DNA from: Legionella bononiensis
GTDB taxonomy: Bacteria > Pseudomonadota > Gammaproteobacteria > Legionellales > Legionellaceae
Assembly (NCBI RefSeq): GCF_016786215.1
Contig: NZ_JADOBG010000001.1
Span: 124,001-188,000, forward strand
DNA: 64,000 bases
Reading direction: 5' to 3'
Under the pieces are notes generated by a model that did no database searches, was not told the DNA's origin, and worked only from the letters and a program-made list of their open reading frames with translations. Below, one piece after another: positions 36,219 through 45,545 of this stretch (positions are counted from its first letter, which is position 1; each line of letters starts with the position of its first letter). The position numbers and the translations under genes are program-made.

Positions 36219-38624
36219 ATGGGGCAACTCCCTTCCCTAGACTTACTAAAATACCTTATTCCTCAGATGCCGCATCAAACATTTTTATTGGATAGGGATA
36301 AACATATATTAAGTTGCTCCTTGCTCCAAAAGGTTTGTTTTGGACTTCCCCTAACACCCATGGAAGATTCAGCCCAATTAGAAACTCTACCCTTTTTCAA
36401 ATCATACCCTGAAGTGTTTTCATTATGGGAAGAACATATTAATTTGATATTAAATGCAAAAATTTCAGCACAGGTAGAGTTATTGAGCTGGGATTTGAAT
36501 AAGAACTTAGTCATGCAGCAATTTTCATTCATACCAATAATAGAGAATAAACGGATAATTGCTCTATTTGGTACGGTTCCTATTCGCCAACAACACACCT
36601 TATTTCATTCCTCTGAAATTTCGTTTGAAACCATACTTACTAGTCTCCCTGGTCACGTATATTGGAAGGACAAAGAAGGCCGATATCTCGGTTGTAATAG
36701 TTTGCAAGCTTATGATCTCAACCTAAATTCTGTTGATGAGATTATTGGAAAAACAGATTATGACTTCTCTCCAAAAGAAAATGCAGATCAATTTCGTGTC
36801 ATAGATCAAAAAGTCATGTTAGAGGGTAAAGAAATTGAAGTTGAAGAAGAAATTTTTATAAAGGGACGCCCCATTATAGTACTTACTCGTAAAATACCCC
36901 TGTTTACTCAAGATGGTGCAATAATTGGGATATTAGGCATTTCTTTTGATATTTCTGACAGAAAAACCCAAGAATTAGAACTCCAGGATGCTAAAAATCG
37001 TGCAGAGATCGCCAATATAGCTAAAACGGAATTTCTAAATAATATGCGCCACGACATTAGAACCCCCCTTTCTGGCATTGTTGGATTTTCAGAAATACTA
37101 AAAACAGAGTCAAGGGAAGAGCGAATTAAAGAGTATGCTGATAATTTAATTGCATCCAGTCATGCACTGCTTTCATTGCTTGATGAAGTATTAGAGGCAG
37201 TTCGAGTGAGCGCGGGTGATATTCCTATCATTAAAAGAAAATTTAATCTCTATGAATCCATGGAGCATGTTGTAGCCCTCTATCGTGCCAAATCACAAGA
37301 GAAACAATTAAAACTGCATTTAGAACTGGACACCCAATTACCTCAATACGTTATTGGCGATAAAATCCGATTTCATCGTATCGTCTTGGAACTCGTAGGT
37401 AATGCACTTAATTTCACTGATTCAGGGTTCGTTACCATTAATTTGACCTTAGCTCGCGAAACAGAACGACAATTCATCATTCAATTAAAAATAATTGACT
37501 CAGGAATTGGTATACCGAAGGACAGACAGGATGAGATTTATATACAATTTAAAAGATTAACTCCCTCGTATCAAGGCACATATAAAGGTGTTGGTCTGGG
37601 ACTTTATGTAGTAAAGCAATTTATAGATGAAATGGACGGGGAAATTTACGTAGATAGCGAACCTCGTAAAGGAACAGTATTTACTTGTATAGTTCCTCTA
37701 CAAAAACCACTCTTAAGCGATACACAGGAAGCTGAAGATCAACAGCAAATCAGAACAGATGTAAGTTACATGACTCCCATTTCTCATCAAACGATAATAC
37801 CTTCTCCAATAAGTGAAAATATTCCGAAAACAAAAGTTCTTATTGTGGAAGACAATGTAATTGCGCAAACTGTAGCAAAAACTCTTCTTAAATCAATGAA
37901 TTGTGAGGTGGAAATAGCTTCAAATGGACTATCTTCTATTGAATTATTTAAAAAACACACATTTGACTTGATTTTCATGGACATCGGTTTAGGTGAGGGA
38001 ATGGACGGCTACGAAGTAACACACCACATCCGAAATAAAACCACTACAACAAAACACGTACCCATTATAGCACTCACTGCCCATGGCGGTGATGAGAGCA
38101 AACAACGTTGCATCGAAGCAGGAATGGACGCGGTTTTAACCAAACCGCTAACTCAGGCTCATGCCATAGATATTCTTAAATCGTTCATACCAGAGCGGCA
38201 TGAAACGCCAACTGTTGATCTCTCCAAAGCAAGAAAAGACTTGCCTGACAGTGATGATGAGATGTTTCAATTAAACCAGTTCCCTATCTTAAACAGTGAA
38301 GAAGCATTGAAGAACTGTGCAACTCATGAGATGTTAAAAGAATTGTTAACCTTAATGACTCAGGAACTTCCCACTGATTTGGAATCCATGAAAAATGCCT
38401 TCAAGACTCTTGATTATCCACTGGTTGAAAAAACCGCCCATAAAATAAAAGGTGGGGCGGTTTATGTAGGAACCATCCGTATGAAATACGCCTGTCAGTA
38501 TGTTGAACGCTACTGGAAAACTGGGCAACGTGAATTATTTGATGCACTCTATCATCAGGCAGTAAGTACTATAGAAGAAACCATCACCTATATTGAGGGA
38601 TGGCTGCAAAGGAATACCCCATGA
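36219..38624 (+). CDS. Hybrid sensor histidine kinase (PAS-HisKA-HATPase-REC-Hpt)
   Basis: An 801-residue multi-domain kinase. A PAS domain lies at about residues 125-255 (LPGHVYWKDKEGRYLGCNSL). The H-box is MRHDIRTPLSG (His near 278), and the ATPase N-box and G-box are near 393 and 457 (GVGLGLYVV). The REC domain has its phospho-Asp near 588 in IFMDIGLGEG, and a C-terminal Hpt has AHKIKGGAV with its His near 741. No membrane helices are evident, so it is a cytosolic phosphorelay like ArcB/LuxQ cores. Confidence 0.93.
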   Translation: MGQLPSLDLLKYLIPQMPHQTFLLDRDKHILSCSLLQKVCFGLPLTPMEDSAQLETLPFFKSYPEVFSLWEEHINLILNAKISAQVELLSWDLNKNLVMQQFSFIPIIENKRIIALFGTVPIRQQHTLFHSSEISFETILTSLPGHVYWKDKEGRYLGCNSLQAYDLNLNSVDEIIGKTDYDFSPKENADQFRVIDQKVMLEGKEIEVEEEIFIKGRPIIVLTRKIPLFTQDGAIIGILGISFDISDRKTQELELQDAKNRAEIANIAKTEFLNNMRHDIRTPLSGIVGFSEILKTESREERIKEYADNLIASSHALLSLLDEVLEAVRVSAGDIPIIKRKFNLYESMEHVVALYRAKSQEKQLKLHLELDTQLPQYVIGDKIRFHRIVLELVGNALNFTDSGFVTINLTLARETERQFIIQLKIIDSGIGIPKDRQDEIYIQFKRLTPSYQGTYKGVGLGLYVVKQFIDEMDGEIYVDSEPRKGTVFTCIVPLQKPLLSDTQEAEDQQQIRTDVSYMTPISHQTIIPSPISENIPKTKVLIVEDNVIAQTVAKTLLKSMNCEVEIASNGLSSIELFKKHTFDLIFMDIGLGEGMDGYEVTHHIRNKTTTTKHVPIIALTAHGGDESKQRCIEAGMDAVLTKPLTQAHAIDILKSFIPERHETPTVDLSKARKDLPDSDDEMFQLNQFPILNSEEALKNCATHEMLKELLTLMTQELPTDLESMKNAFKTLDYPLVEKTAHKIKGGAVYVGTIRMKYACQYVERYWKTGQRELFDALYHQAVSTIEETITYIEGWLQRNTP

Positions 38625-38911
38625 ATAAAAAATTGTTTCATACACTGGAGCGCGAGTGTTTAATTTATTTATCCAAAAAAGAGGTAACGCAAGAACTGCT
38701 TCGCCCGCTAATTAATGAATTTCTTTCCACACAACCAGAGCATCTACTGTTAATCCTGGCCAAAGAAGAACAAACGACTGAGGCAGTCAGTGATGTAATC
38801 GCCCATCAATTCACAGATACCCATGATATTTTAATTCATCGAGTGATACACCACCTTAACGATCTGCTTTATGAAACCATCAAGCCTTATTATTTCCAGA
38901 ATAAATGCTAA
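38621..38911 (+). CDS. Small protein coupled to the hybrid kinase
   Basis: A 96-residue helical protein. Its ATG at 38621 overlaps the kinase stop codon (ATGA), so the two are translationally coupled. It shows no known domain (VTQELLRPLINEFLS, then VIAHQFTDTHDILIH). A role as a kinase regulator is likely from the overlap but unproven. Confidence 0.65.
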   Translation: MNKKLFHTLERECLIYLSKKEVTQELLRPLINEFLSTQPEHLLLILAKEEQTTEAVSDVIAHQFTDTHDILIHRVIHHLNDLLYETIKPYYFQNKC

Positions 38912-38945
38912 TAAAAATCCACTCATCTCGCTATGACAAAAACCA

Positions 38946-39155
38946 TTAGGAGTCAGTTGATGTATTCTCTTTCTTTAACTGCTCCTGTTTTCTTAAATAA
39001 ATTTCCTGCCTGTTCACAGTCACCTGTTTAGGCGCATCAATTCCCAGTTTAAAATTTCCCGGTTCATGGGTTTTAAAAGGGGTAATCACCACCTTTTGAT
39101 TGTTCTCCAAAGTAATAATTAACTCAGATTCAAAAGCTACTGTTCTTATTTCCAT
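38946..39155 (-). CDS. CsrA-like RNA-binding protein (divergent)
   Basis: A 69-residue CsrA paralogue. The C-terminal core FKLGIDAPKQVTVNRQEIYLR matches the CsrA strand and the RNA-contact Arg near residue 48; the N-terminus MEIRTVAFESELIITL differs from the usual MLILTRR. CsrA proteins bind GGA motifs in mRNA leaders. Legionella mobile elements often carry such paralogues to control transfer genes. A second, more typical copy is at 57692. Confidence 0.8.
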   Translation of the reverse strand: MEIRTVAFESELIITLENNQKVVITPFKTHEPGNFKLGIDAPKQVTVNRQEIYLRKQEQLKKENTSTDS

Positions 39156-39285
39156 GTTGGCTTACTCGTTTTAGTTCAAAATAATTGCCGAAAAAGGCAT
39201 TCATTGATGGGTTTTCCCTATACAGATATTCTAATATGAAGACAATGCCTATTCCAACACCGTTTTCAAAGAAGAATAGCCCCTG

Positions 39286-40500
39286 TTATACTGCAGCAAC
39301 CATCGGCGTCCCATAGGTGGAGACTGCCAAAAATGGAGGTTCTTTTTTAATTGCATAAAACCCATTGATGCTAGGCTTAACCTCATTACTGAACTCCTGC
39401 ACCTCATTGGATTGTTCTGCATCCAGTTGCTCCAGACGAATAATCTGTTGTTCCTGCCTGTCTAACAATGTGCGATACCTTTGATTGCTTTGTTCTAATT
39501 GTTTCGTAACCACTGCGAGTTTGCGTTCGGCCTCACATATTCGTTCCGCAACTTGATCAAAACTTTTTTCTTTATTGGTAAGAAACTCATTGAGTCTTAA
39601 TTGAAATGAAGTTCTTTGTTCTTCATCTGCAATGACCGTTTTTGATAAGGCCTCCACGGTACTTCTCAGAACGAGGGTAATCGATTGTGCCTGGTCAACC
39701 TCTTTACCCATTTTTAGTTTAATGTCTTCAAGTTCTTTAATTTTATCAGATAGCTGATTCTGATTGTCTTTATACGCCAGAACAACCTGCTCTAATTCCT
39801 TTTGAGTGTTTTCTAAAACTTGAGACTGTTCCTCAATAGAGCCTTTAAGCGTTTTGGCAGTCAATTCGAGTTCAATCTGAGTTGCACGCAGTGCCTTTTC
39901 GGTATCATTCAATTCACTGATTTGTGACTTTAATGTCTTAATTTGCTCACAAAATTGTTGAACACTCTCGGTTAGACGTTCATTTTCTTTCTGAAATGCA
40001 TCAATTTCAATGGCCAGTTGTTCGCGCAAGAGGTCTAAAGTTGAAATAATGGTATCCAGCAGCTCAACAAGACTAGAAATTCCTGCATTTAATTGTTCGC
40101 TATTGTCTGTATTTTGACTCTGATGATTATCCAGAAGGAAACTGCTTGCTGTATAAACAATTGCTGTAACAATACTGAGTGTAATGAGGGCTGCAAGATT
40201 TGCCATGAGCCCAGTCAACAAAAGAGGTACGGTAAGCACTGCACCTGCGGTAATTTTTTGCCATAAAGGGATTTTATTCCACAAATTGGCAGCCCTCGAT
40301 AATAGACTTGGATTTTGGTTCATCGCTTGAATCAGTTGATTCAGATCTACCTTGATTTTCTGTATTTTATTTTGAGTCGTTACAATCTTCTCAAAACGTT
40401 CTTTATCTTTTTTTGTTTTCTGAGCGAGAGTGTCCTGCTCCATGTCTTCTGATTGATGGATATCAGAAGCCAACTCAAGTTCCACTTTTTGATACGACAT
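39286..40500 (-). CDS. Coiled-coil membrane protein of unknown function
   Basis: A 404-residue protein. Two adjacent hydrophobic helices (ITAGAVLTVPLLLTGLMANL and ALITLSIVTAIVYTASSFLL, near residues 83-125) are followed by more than 200 residues of coiled coil (for example LEQVVLAYKDNQNQLSDKIK). The architecture suggests an inner-membrane anchored structural or segregation protein. Its proximity to the rep/par module would allow a plasmid maintenance role, but no family is recognised. Confidence 0.7.
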   Translation of the reverse strand: MSYQKVELELASDIHQSEDMEQDTLAQKTKKDKERFEKIVTTQNKIQKIKVDLNQLIQAMNQNPSLLSRAANLWNKIPLWQKITAGAVLTVPLLLTGLMANLAALITLSIVTAIVYTASSFLLDNHQSQNTDNSEQLNAGISSLVELLDTIISTLDLLREQLAIEIDAFQKENERLTESVQQFCEQIKTLKSQISELNDTEKALRATQIELELTAKTLKGSIEEQSQVLENTQKELEQVVLAYKDNQNQLSDKIKELEDIKLKMGKEVDQAQSITLVLRSTVEALSKTVIADEEQRTSFQLRLNEFLTNKEKSFDQVAERICEAERKLAVVTKQLEQSNQRYRTLLDRQEQQIIRLEQLDAEQSNEVQEFSNEVKPSINGFYAIKKEPPFLAVSTYGTPMVAAV

Positions 40501-40906
40501 GATTCTTCCTTACAACGAATGGGTCATCCATTTTTTTTAAATCGAAATGGTGTCACCTGATTATCAGAGTAAGATTACGATAAGCAGGGTAACGGATAAC
40601 CTCTTAATTATTGAGTTAATTACCAGTACCTTTTTTACGTATTGGATTGAGGTGTATCTGCGGTTTTTGAAGCAGCGTATAAAAACCGTGAAAATAAGGT
40701 CTTAAGGTTGCTTATTGAGGGGGGAAATTGATTTTTAATATTCAGAATGTTACTCATTACCACGTTTCCTTAATTTGGTTTGAAACAACAATCAACCGAG
40801 CGCTTTTCCTGGAACGGTTAAATCTTGGTCATTCTATCGAATAAATTGTGTTCAGTCATTCTTTTTTTAGTGACCCACTTTTATTGATGATATTACAGGC
40901 TTTAGG
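40501..40906. other. Gene-free stretch between 39286 and 40907 genes
   Basis: No convincing gene, RNA or repeat was seen. It should contain the leftward promoter for the coiled-coil gene. Confidence 0.35.
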
Positions 40907-42220
40907 TTATCTAAATGGATGTTTTTTTGGATCCCACCAACCACCAAGCGGTTCGTTTTCATCAAAATACTCATGCACTTTTTTAAAGGAATATTGAGAC
41001 AATTGTTCATATTCTGATTGGGGTAACAACATATAGTCTTCTTCATCATCAATAATAGAGTTCAGCATCACTCCGACCAGGTGGCATCCATGCCATTTTG
41101 CACGGGTAGTTCGATTTTTTCTTTTGGTGTTTTTATGACACCGTGCGGCAAAGGACTTCACTTCATCGTTCAAGAAGGCATCAAGGTAATGAAAGGTTTT
41201 GTAGGCCAGCTGAACATGGTTTGGGTGACCTGCAAACACAGTCGGCTGTCTATTTCCTGCGGTGATGGAGGCAGTGGTGCAGCCAAAGATGTATCCTAAA
41301 AGAAAAATCAGTTCATCTGCGTAATCATCCATAGTCAGATTCCCTACGTTAAACCCCTTACTGATCTCAAAGAGTTCTGGATTAAATTTTTGAGAAAAGA
41401 GCTTTTGATTTAAGAGTTCCTGACGGATTAAAAGCAGTTGTGGTCCAATCTGCTGGCAATTGTCTTCGGTGAGGTAATAATTAATCGTTTTATTAAAGGT
41501 GTCCAGTAATTTTTCATCTGGTTTTTTAATAGTAAGACGCTCAATATATTTGCGGTATTTTTTATAGGACTCATTGGTTCTAAAATCATAGCCTTCAGGT
41601 TTACGTGGCCATTCGCGTACTTCTTCAAAATCAAAGAAATCAAACTCAGTGTCTGACTCTTCCTCGTCTGATGACTTATCAAGTTCATCACCAAACAAGG
41701 AAATGACATTGGTGTTGCCTTGCGCAACTGATGTTATCACTGGGATTGACAAACCAGTTGGTTTTGGATTGATGTTACTAGGTTTTAATGTGTCCGTGTT
41801 TATCGATGGTCTAATTGATTCAGTATTTTTGTCTCGCAGTACGGTACAGCCATCCACTATCGCCTGTGAGAGACTGATATTTTTTTGATGTGCGATTTCT
41901 TTTAATGCGTTATAAGCTTCATCACTGATGGTGATAGTACGCAGAGTTTTCTCGACCAGATATTTTTTTTGATTCAGAGCACGATAACAGCGACTAAAAG
42001 CTTGAGGATCTACGAATTCATCAAGCCATAATTGAAACAAGCGGACTGTTTCTTCATCATGTGCTGTGTTTTTGAGTTCAGCAAAGGCTTGGATTGCTTT
42101 TATTTTCACCAAATTGTTCGTCTCTTCAGTCATAAATCGATTATTTTGAATGGCACGTTCAAAATAGTGATAACAAGATACATAGTCATCCAGGGATACT
42201 TTGCGCTTTTTATTGGCCAT
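40907..42220 (-). CDS. Hypothetical protein near the replication module
   Basis: A 437-residue soluble protein. The N-terminal 150 residues are helical and include a segment that looks like a ribbon-helix-helix or repressor helix (ISDEAYNALKEIAHQKNISL). An acidic low-complexity linker (DELDKSSDEEESDTEFDFFD) separates this from a C-terminal domain with FAARCHKNTKRKNRTTRAKW. The basic C-terminus and RHH-like part suggest DNA binding. No name can be given. Confidence 0.6.
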   Translation of the reverse strand: MANKKRKVSLDDYVSCYHYFERAIQNNRFMTEETNNLVKIKAIQAFAELKNTAHDEETVRLFQLWLDEFVDPQAFSRCYRALNQKKYLVEKTLRTITISDEAYNALKEIAHQKNISLSQAIVDGCTVLRDKNTESIRPSINTDTLKPSNINPKPTGLSIPVITSVAQGNTNVISLFGDELDKSSDEEESDTEFDFFDFEEVREWPRKPEGYDFRTNESYKKYRKYIERLTIKKPDEKLLDTFNKTINYYLTEDNCQQIGPQLLLIRQELLNQKLFSQKFNPELFEISKGFNVGNLTMDDYADELIFLLGYIFGCTTASITAGNRQPTVFAGHPNHVQLAYKTFHYLDAFLNDEVKSFAARCHKNTKRKNRTTRAKWHGCHLVGVMLNSIIDDEEDYMLLPQSEYEQLSQYSFKKVHEYFDENEPLGGWWDPKKHPFR

Positions 42221-42229
42221 AGTTTATAA

Positions 42230-43253
42230 AGCTCTATAGTAATTATTGAAGGCAGTTTATTGATAACCATTGAATTTATCAATAGTTGATACATTAGATA
42301 TGTTTAATTTGGGTTTTACACCTGTTTGTATTTACCATCTGTTGATACATTGATTATATCAATTAGCCCCCCGGCCGGGATCTTGGTAAAAAAGGGTCAT
42401 GTTTAACTTTTAATCTTAAAAATAGCGTTCGAATGAAATAGTTAATTACTATTTCATTTAACTATTACTCTCATTGAGTACACTTTCTCCTTGTTCTTAA
42501 GTCCTTATCGGTATTGCCTTAAGTCAATCTATTCACATGGTTATCCCCTAAAAATGTGGATAAAGGTATGTTCGAATTTTGCCCACCTGCCTTTGATTTT
42601 GGAGCTTAGGAGCATTTAATAGTTATGAGCGAAGCGAATTCATTTAAAGCAGTTTAAAAGAAAGATTTAGATTTGTGCCTCGTCATTCATCGCTCAGTCG
42701 CAAAAATAAAAATAACGGAGTATTTTATTAAGAACAATGAGGAACGGAGCGAGCTTGCGAGTGAGTAGTCATTGTTCTTAATAAAATGCGGAGTTATCTT
42801 TTATTGCGATTGAGTGATGAGTGATGAGGCAATCGATCTTTAATTATTGCTTTGTTTGTTTTTTTATTTGATTATTGGCCATAGGCCAATTCCTTTTAAT
42901 AAGATGAAATGATTGATGAGCGAAGCGAATTCCTTATTATTAATTATCCACAGAACCTTCTTGTGGATAATATTCAAGAAGGTTTAAACGGGACTATAAG
43001 TAAGAGCGGACACTTAAAAGCTATTCTATAAGACACTTAAATTTCATTATGACAAAATATATACAGTAGCTTTTGTTAAAAATGATGGTTTATTCATTGT
43101 AATTCACATGTTTTGCAGGTGATGGACATTTTTTTTAATCTAATTATAGATAGTGATAAAAATTGGGGTTTGTGAGGCATTTTAGTGGTGTTGGAGGTAT
43201 AGAAGGGCTTCTCTAATAACAAAGGTAAGGGTATTGAAGTAGGTTACAGCGCC
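42230..43253. other. Candidate plasmid origin of replication
   Basis: This 1-kb gene-free region beside the RepA-like gene holds three perfect DnaA boxes: TGTGGATAA at 42555-42563, and TTATCCACA at 42944-42952 facing TGTGGATAA at 42962-42970. It also has an AT-rich stretch, a direct repeat ATGAGCGAAGCGAATTC at 42625 and 42916, a hairpin AACCTTCTTG/CAAGAAGGTT (42954-42984), and the large inverted repeat at 42677-42830. Together these fit an iteron-free, DnaA-assisted origin. Confidence 0.55.
42677..42830. repeat. 154-nt inverted repeat in the origin region
   Basis: The inner arm ATTTTATTAAGAACAATGA (from 42722) is perfectly inverted at 42768-42786. The outer arms 42677-42716 and 42792-42830 match with a few changes (GCCTCGTCATTCATCGCTCA against its inverse GCCTCATCACTCATCACTCA). 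The loop is GGAACGGAGCGAGCTTGCGA and a few more bases. This could form a cruciform or a long single-strand hairpin, as used in origins of replication or transfer. Confidence 0.7.
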
Positions 43254-44135
43254 CTATTCCCGCAATTTGTGGCGACGTAGAAGGGATTCTCTTCGTCTGC
43301 GTTCTTTTTCGCGCAACCGCTCTTCAGTGTTTTGCTCTCCCTTAAGCATGCCCTTCATCGCATCAAGATGGGTTTTAGCATTCCCTTGGGGAGCTATAAA
43401 ATCAAGAATGTTACGTGCGGCAGCCTGAGACTCCTGAGCATTGGCAATAAAGGTGCTTCGCTTCTTATTAAGCCGTTTACGCGCTAGAGCGCGTTGAGCA
43501 GACAGAGCCTGCAGATTAATGTTGCATGCTTTAAAAAAAGCGGGCGTTAGGCATTTTACCGCAGCAAGACCAATAAAACGCTCTTTTCCCTCTTCAAGTT
43601 TGACATCAAAACGCTCGATCATTTTTAAATAGCCTGCACGAACCAGTAATTTAATGGCGCGTTGTGCTCGCTTTAAACCAATTCCTGCCTTATCAGCAAG
43701 AAATTCGATGGTAAGGGAGCGAAATCCTTCACTTGCATGAGGTACACCCACCCTAAGGCTTGCCAGTTCTGTGTAATGTAATAAGACCTGAGCAATACTT
43801 GCCAAAGCTTCACGTGCCTCAGAGCGCTGCTGGCGCGTTGAGTTGCGACGCATACGGATTTCTTTAAAATAGGATGTGGGTAGCCCATAGTAACGCCGCC
43901 AGGCATCAATCGCCCAGGTAATTATTTTGGGGCGATCCTTATGTTCCTGTGGCTTTTGAAAAAAACGCGGGGACTCAGGATCATGGCCGCACCAGTTACC
44001 CTGACGCACCACTCCTGCTCGTCTAGAGCTGTAGTTTGTGTCTGTTGATTTCTTTATGAAATCAATGCAATCCATCACTAACGCACTTTCTTGCATGCGT
44101 AAAGTATCCTTAGCGTCTAGCCAATTCGTTGACAA
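43254..44135 (-). CDS. repA: RepA-like plasmid replication initiator
   Basis: A 293-residue basic protein that resembles plasmid RepA proteins. An N-terminal region has GVVRQGNWCGHDPESPRFFQ, a central winged-helix has FLADKAGIGLKRAQRAIKLL, with VRAGYLKMIERFD as wing, and a very basic tail follows (RLREKERRRRESLLRRHKL). Initiators of this kind bind the adjacent origin. Position next to a DnaA-box-containing region and parAB strongly supports the call, although the exact Rep class is uncertain. Confidence 0.7.
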   Translation of the reverse strand: MSTNWLDAKDTLRMQESALVMDCIDFIKKSTDTNYSSRRAGVVRQGNWCGHDPESPRFFQKPQEHKDRPKIITWAIDAWRRYYGLPTSYFKEIRMRRNSTRQQRSEAREALASIAQVLLHYTELASLRVGVPHASEGFRSLTIEFLADKAGIGLKRAQRAIKLLVRAGYLKMIERFDVKLEEGKERFIGLAAVKCLTPAFFKACNINLQALSAQRALARKRLNKKRSTFIANAQESQAAARNILDFIAPQGNAKTHLDAMKGMLKGEQNTEERLREKERRRRESLLRRHKLRE

Positions 44136-44147
44136 AAAGTTTAAGGA

Positions 44148-44197
44148 ATACTAATATGATAGCTGAATACCCTCAGAAGTATTATGCATATTAGTAT
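44148..44197. promoter_or_regulatory. Inverted repeat upstream of repA
   Basis: ATACTAATATG (44148-44158) is perfectly inverted at 44187-44197 (CATATTAGTAT), 13 nt upstream of the repA start. It could be a self-repression operator. A further hairpin CTTTATGGC/GCCATAAAG lies at 44210-44241. The rest of the 450-nt gap to parA is very AT-rich. Confidence 0.45.
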
Positions 44198-44498
44198 CCT
44201 ATGTTTTTTCTTTATGGCTTGGTTGCAGCCATGCCATAAAGCCCTCTTTTCTTTTATCTATTTATTTACCATTCTTCGTCTTCTATAAATTTTATATTTT
44301 TTTTATTATGAATAATATTTCTCTTCTAATTGAGATTTAATATGCACTACAAATTTTAAATGATCAATATCTAAAAAAATATCAGATGATTTTTTCACAC
44401 CCAAAACTCACATAACATATTGATATTTAAGAATAAATTTATTAACAAAAAAATATAATCTCTATTTTCCCGACACTAAAAAAGAAATACACTCATAA

Positions 44499-44513
44499 GC
44501 ACTACGGTAGTGC
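44499..44513. promoter_or_regulatory. Palindrome upstream of parA
   Basis: GCACTAC-G-GTAGTGC is a perfect 7-bp inverted repeat 72 nt before the parA start. It is a candidate operator for ParA or one of the ParB proteins, or a second centromere site. Confidence 0.45.
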
Positions 44514-44585
44514 AATTATGCTTTATTATTTATATTTTTTGATGTAATGTAGTTAGTACAAATCTTAATATTTAGGGGAGTTAAT

Positions 44586-45545
44586 ATGGCAATAGAGAAT
44601 AACAAAGCAAAAATTGTTGTTATTGCAAATAATAAAGGTGGGGTTGGAAAAACTGTGTTAGCGCAACTATTAATTAGTTATGCAGTTACCATATTAGGGT
44701 TGCGAGTATTAGCTGTAGATGGTGATGGGCAAGCAAACCTAAGTAAACGAATTGTTAAAGATAATAGACTAGAATTACCTGCAAAATATTTTCCACCAAT
44801 TCATCCTGAATATGATCCTGAATTGCATCCTAATTGGGATGGTATTTCTAGCCTAGCATCTTTATATATGAAAGATCAGCCTATTGCTGCTTATCCTGCC
44901 TATGAATATGAAAACTTAAAAATTATACCAGCCCATAATGAAATCTTGAAAAAAATTGAAGAAAAACAATTTGATAGCAATTTATCATATGATGATTTAT
45001 ATGATATCCCAAGAAAATTTTTTGATCCTGAACGTATGTATCAAGCTGGATTTGATTTGATTATTGCAGATTGCGCTCCGGCCATATCAATAACGTCTGT
45101 TGGTCTAATGCGTGCTGCAACTCATACTGTTATGCCGTTTCAACTACAAGAGAAAAGTTGTGAGGGTTTGAATGCAATGCTGCATTGTTTTCATGAACAA
45201 AATGATGCAAAACCTAGATCTCAAGCTAGTAAACTTATTGGGTTTCTAGCCAATCAAAAGGCCTGGAATAAAAGGACAGGGCAAGACGACCAGCGTAGTA
45301 AATTAGAAGAGAGTGTTTATATCAAGCCTTATTTAATTCCATGTGAATTAAGAGATTCTGGAGATATGTCAAAAGTAGATACGAAAGGAGCTGATTTAGC
45401 TATGCCTTTTAATGGACTAAAGAAGAGTTCAACATTAAGAATTGATGCGATTAAAGCATGTAATTATATTTTTGAAAAAATAGGATTCGAAGATCTTATT
45501 GCAACCAAAGGATTAGTAACAGAAGAGCTGGAGGAAATGGCATGA
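44586..45545 (+). CDS. parA: ParA-type partition ATPase
   Basis: A 319-residue Walker-type ParA. The deviant Walker A box is NNKGGVGKT (Lys17 and Lys22), Walker A' is in LAVDGDGQANLSK, and Walker B is LIIADCAPAISIT. It binds DNA non-specifically with ATP and moves plasmid copies apart by responding to ParB at the centromere. It overlaps the next gene by 4 nt (ATGA) and is first in a par operon. Confidence 0.93.
   Translation: MAIENNKAKIVVIANNKGGVGKTVLAQLLISYAVTILGLRVLAVDGDGQANLSKRIVKDNRLELPAKYFPPIHPEYDPELHPNWDGISSLASLYMKDQPIAAYPAYEYENLKIIPAHNEILKKIEEKQFDSNLSYDDLYDIPRKFFDPERMYQAGFDLIIADCAPAISITSVGLMRAATHTVMPFQLQEKSCEGLNAMLHCFHEQNDAKPRSQASKLIGFLANQKAWNKRTGQDDQRSKLEESVYIKPYLIPCELRDSGDMSKVDTKGADLAMPFNGLKKSSTLRIDAIKACNYIFEKIGFEDLIATKGLVTEELEEMA

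Noticed and set aside
41730-41760. Further hammerhead cores (CTGATG matches elsewhere)
   Set aside because: Other CTGATG occurrences, such as here, lack the GAAA and pairing stems.
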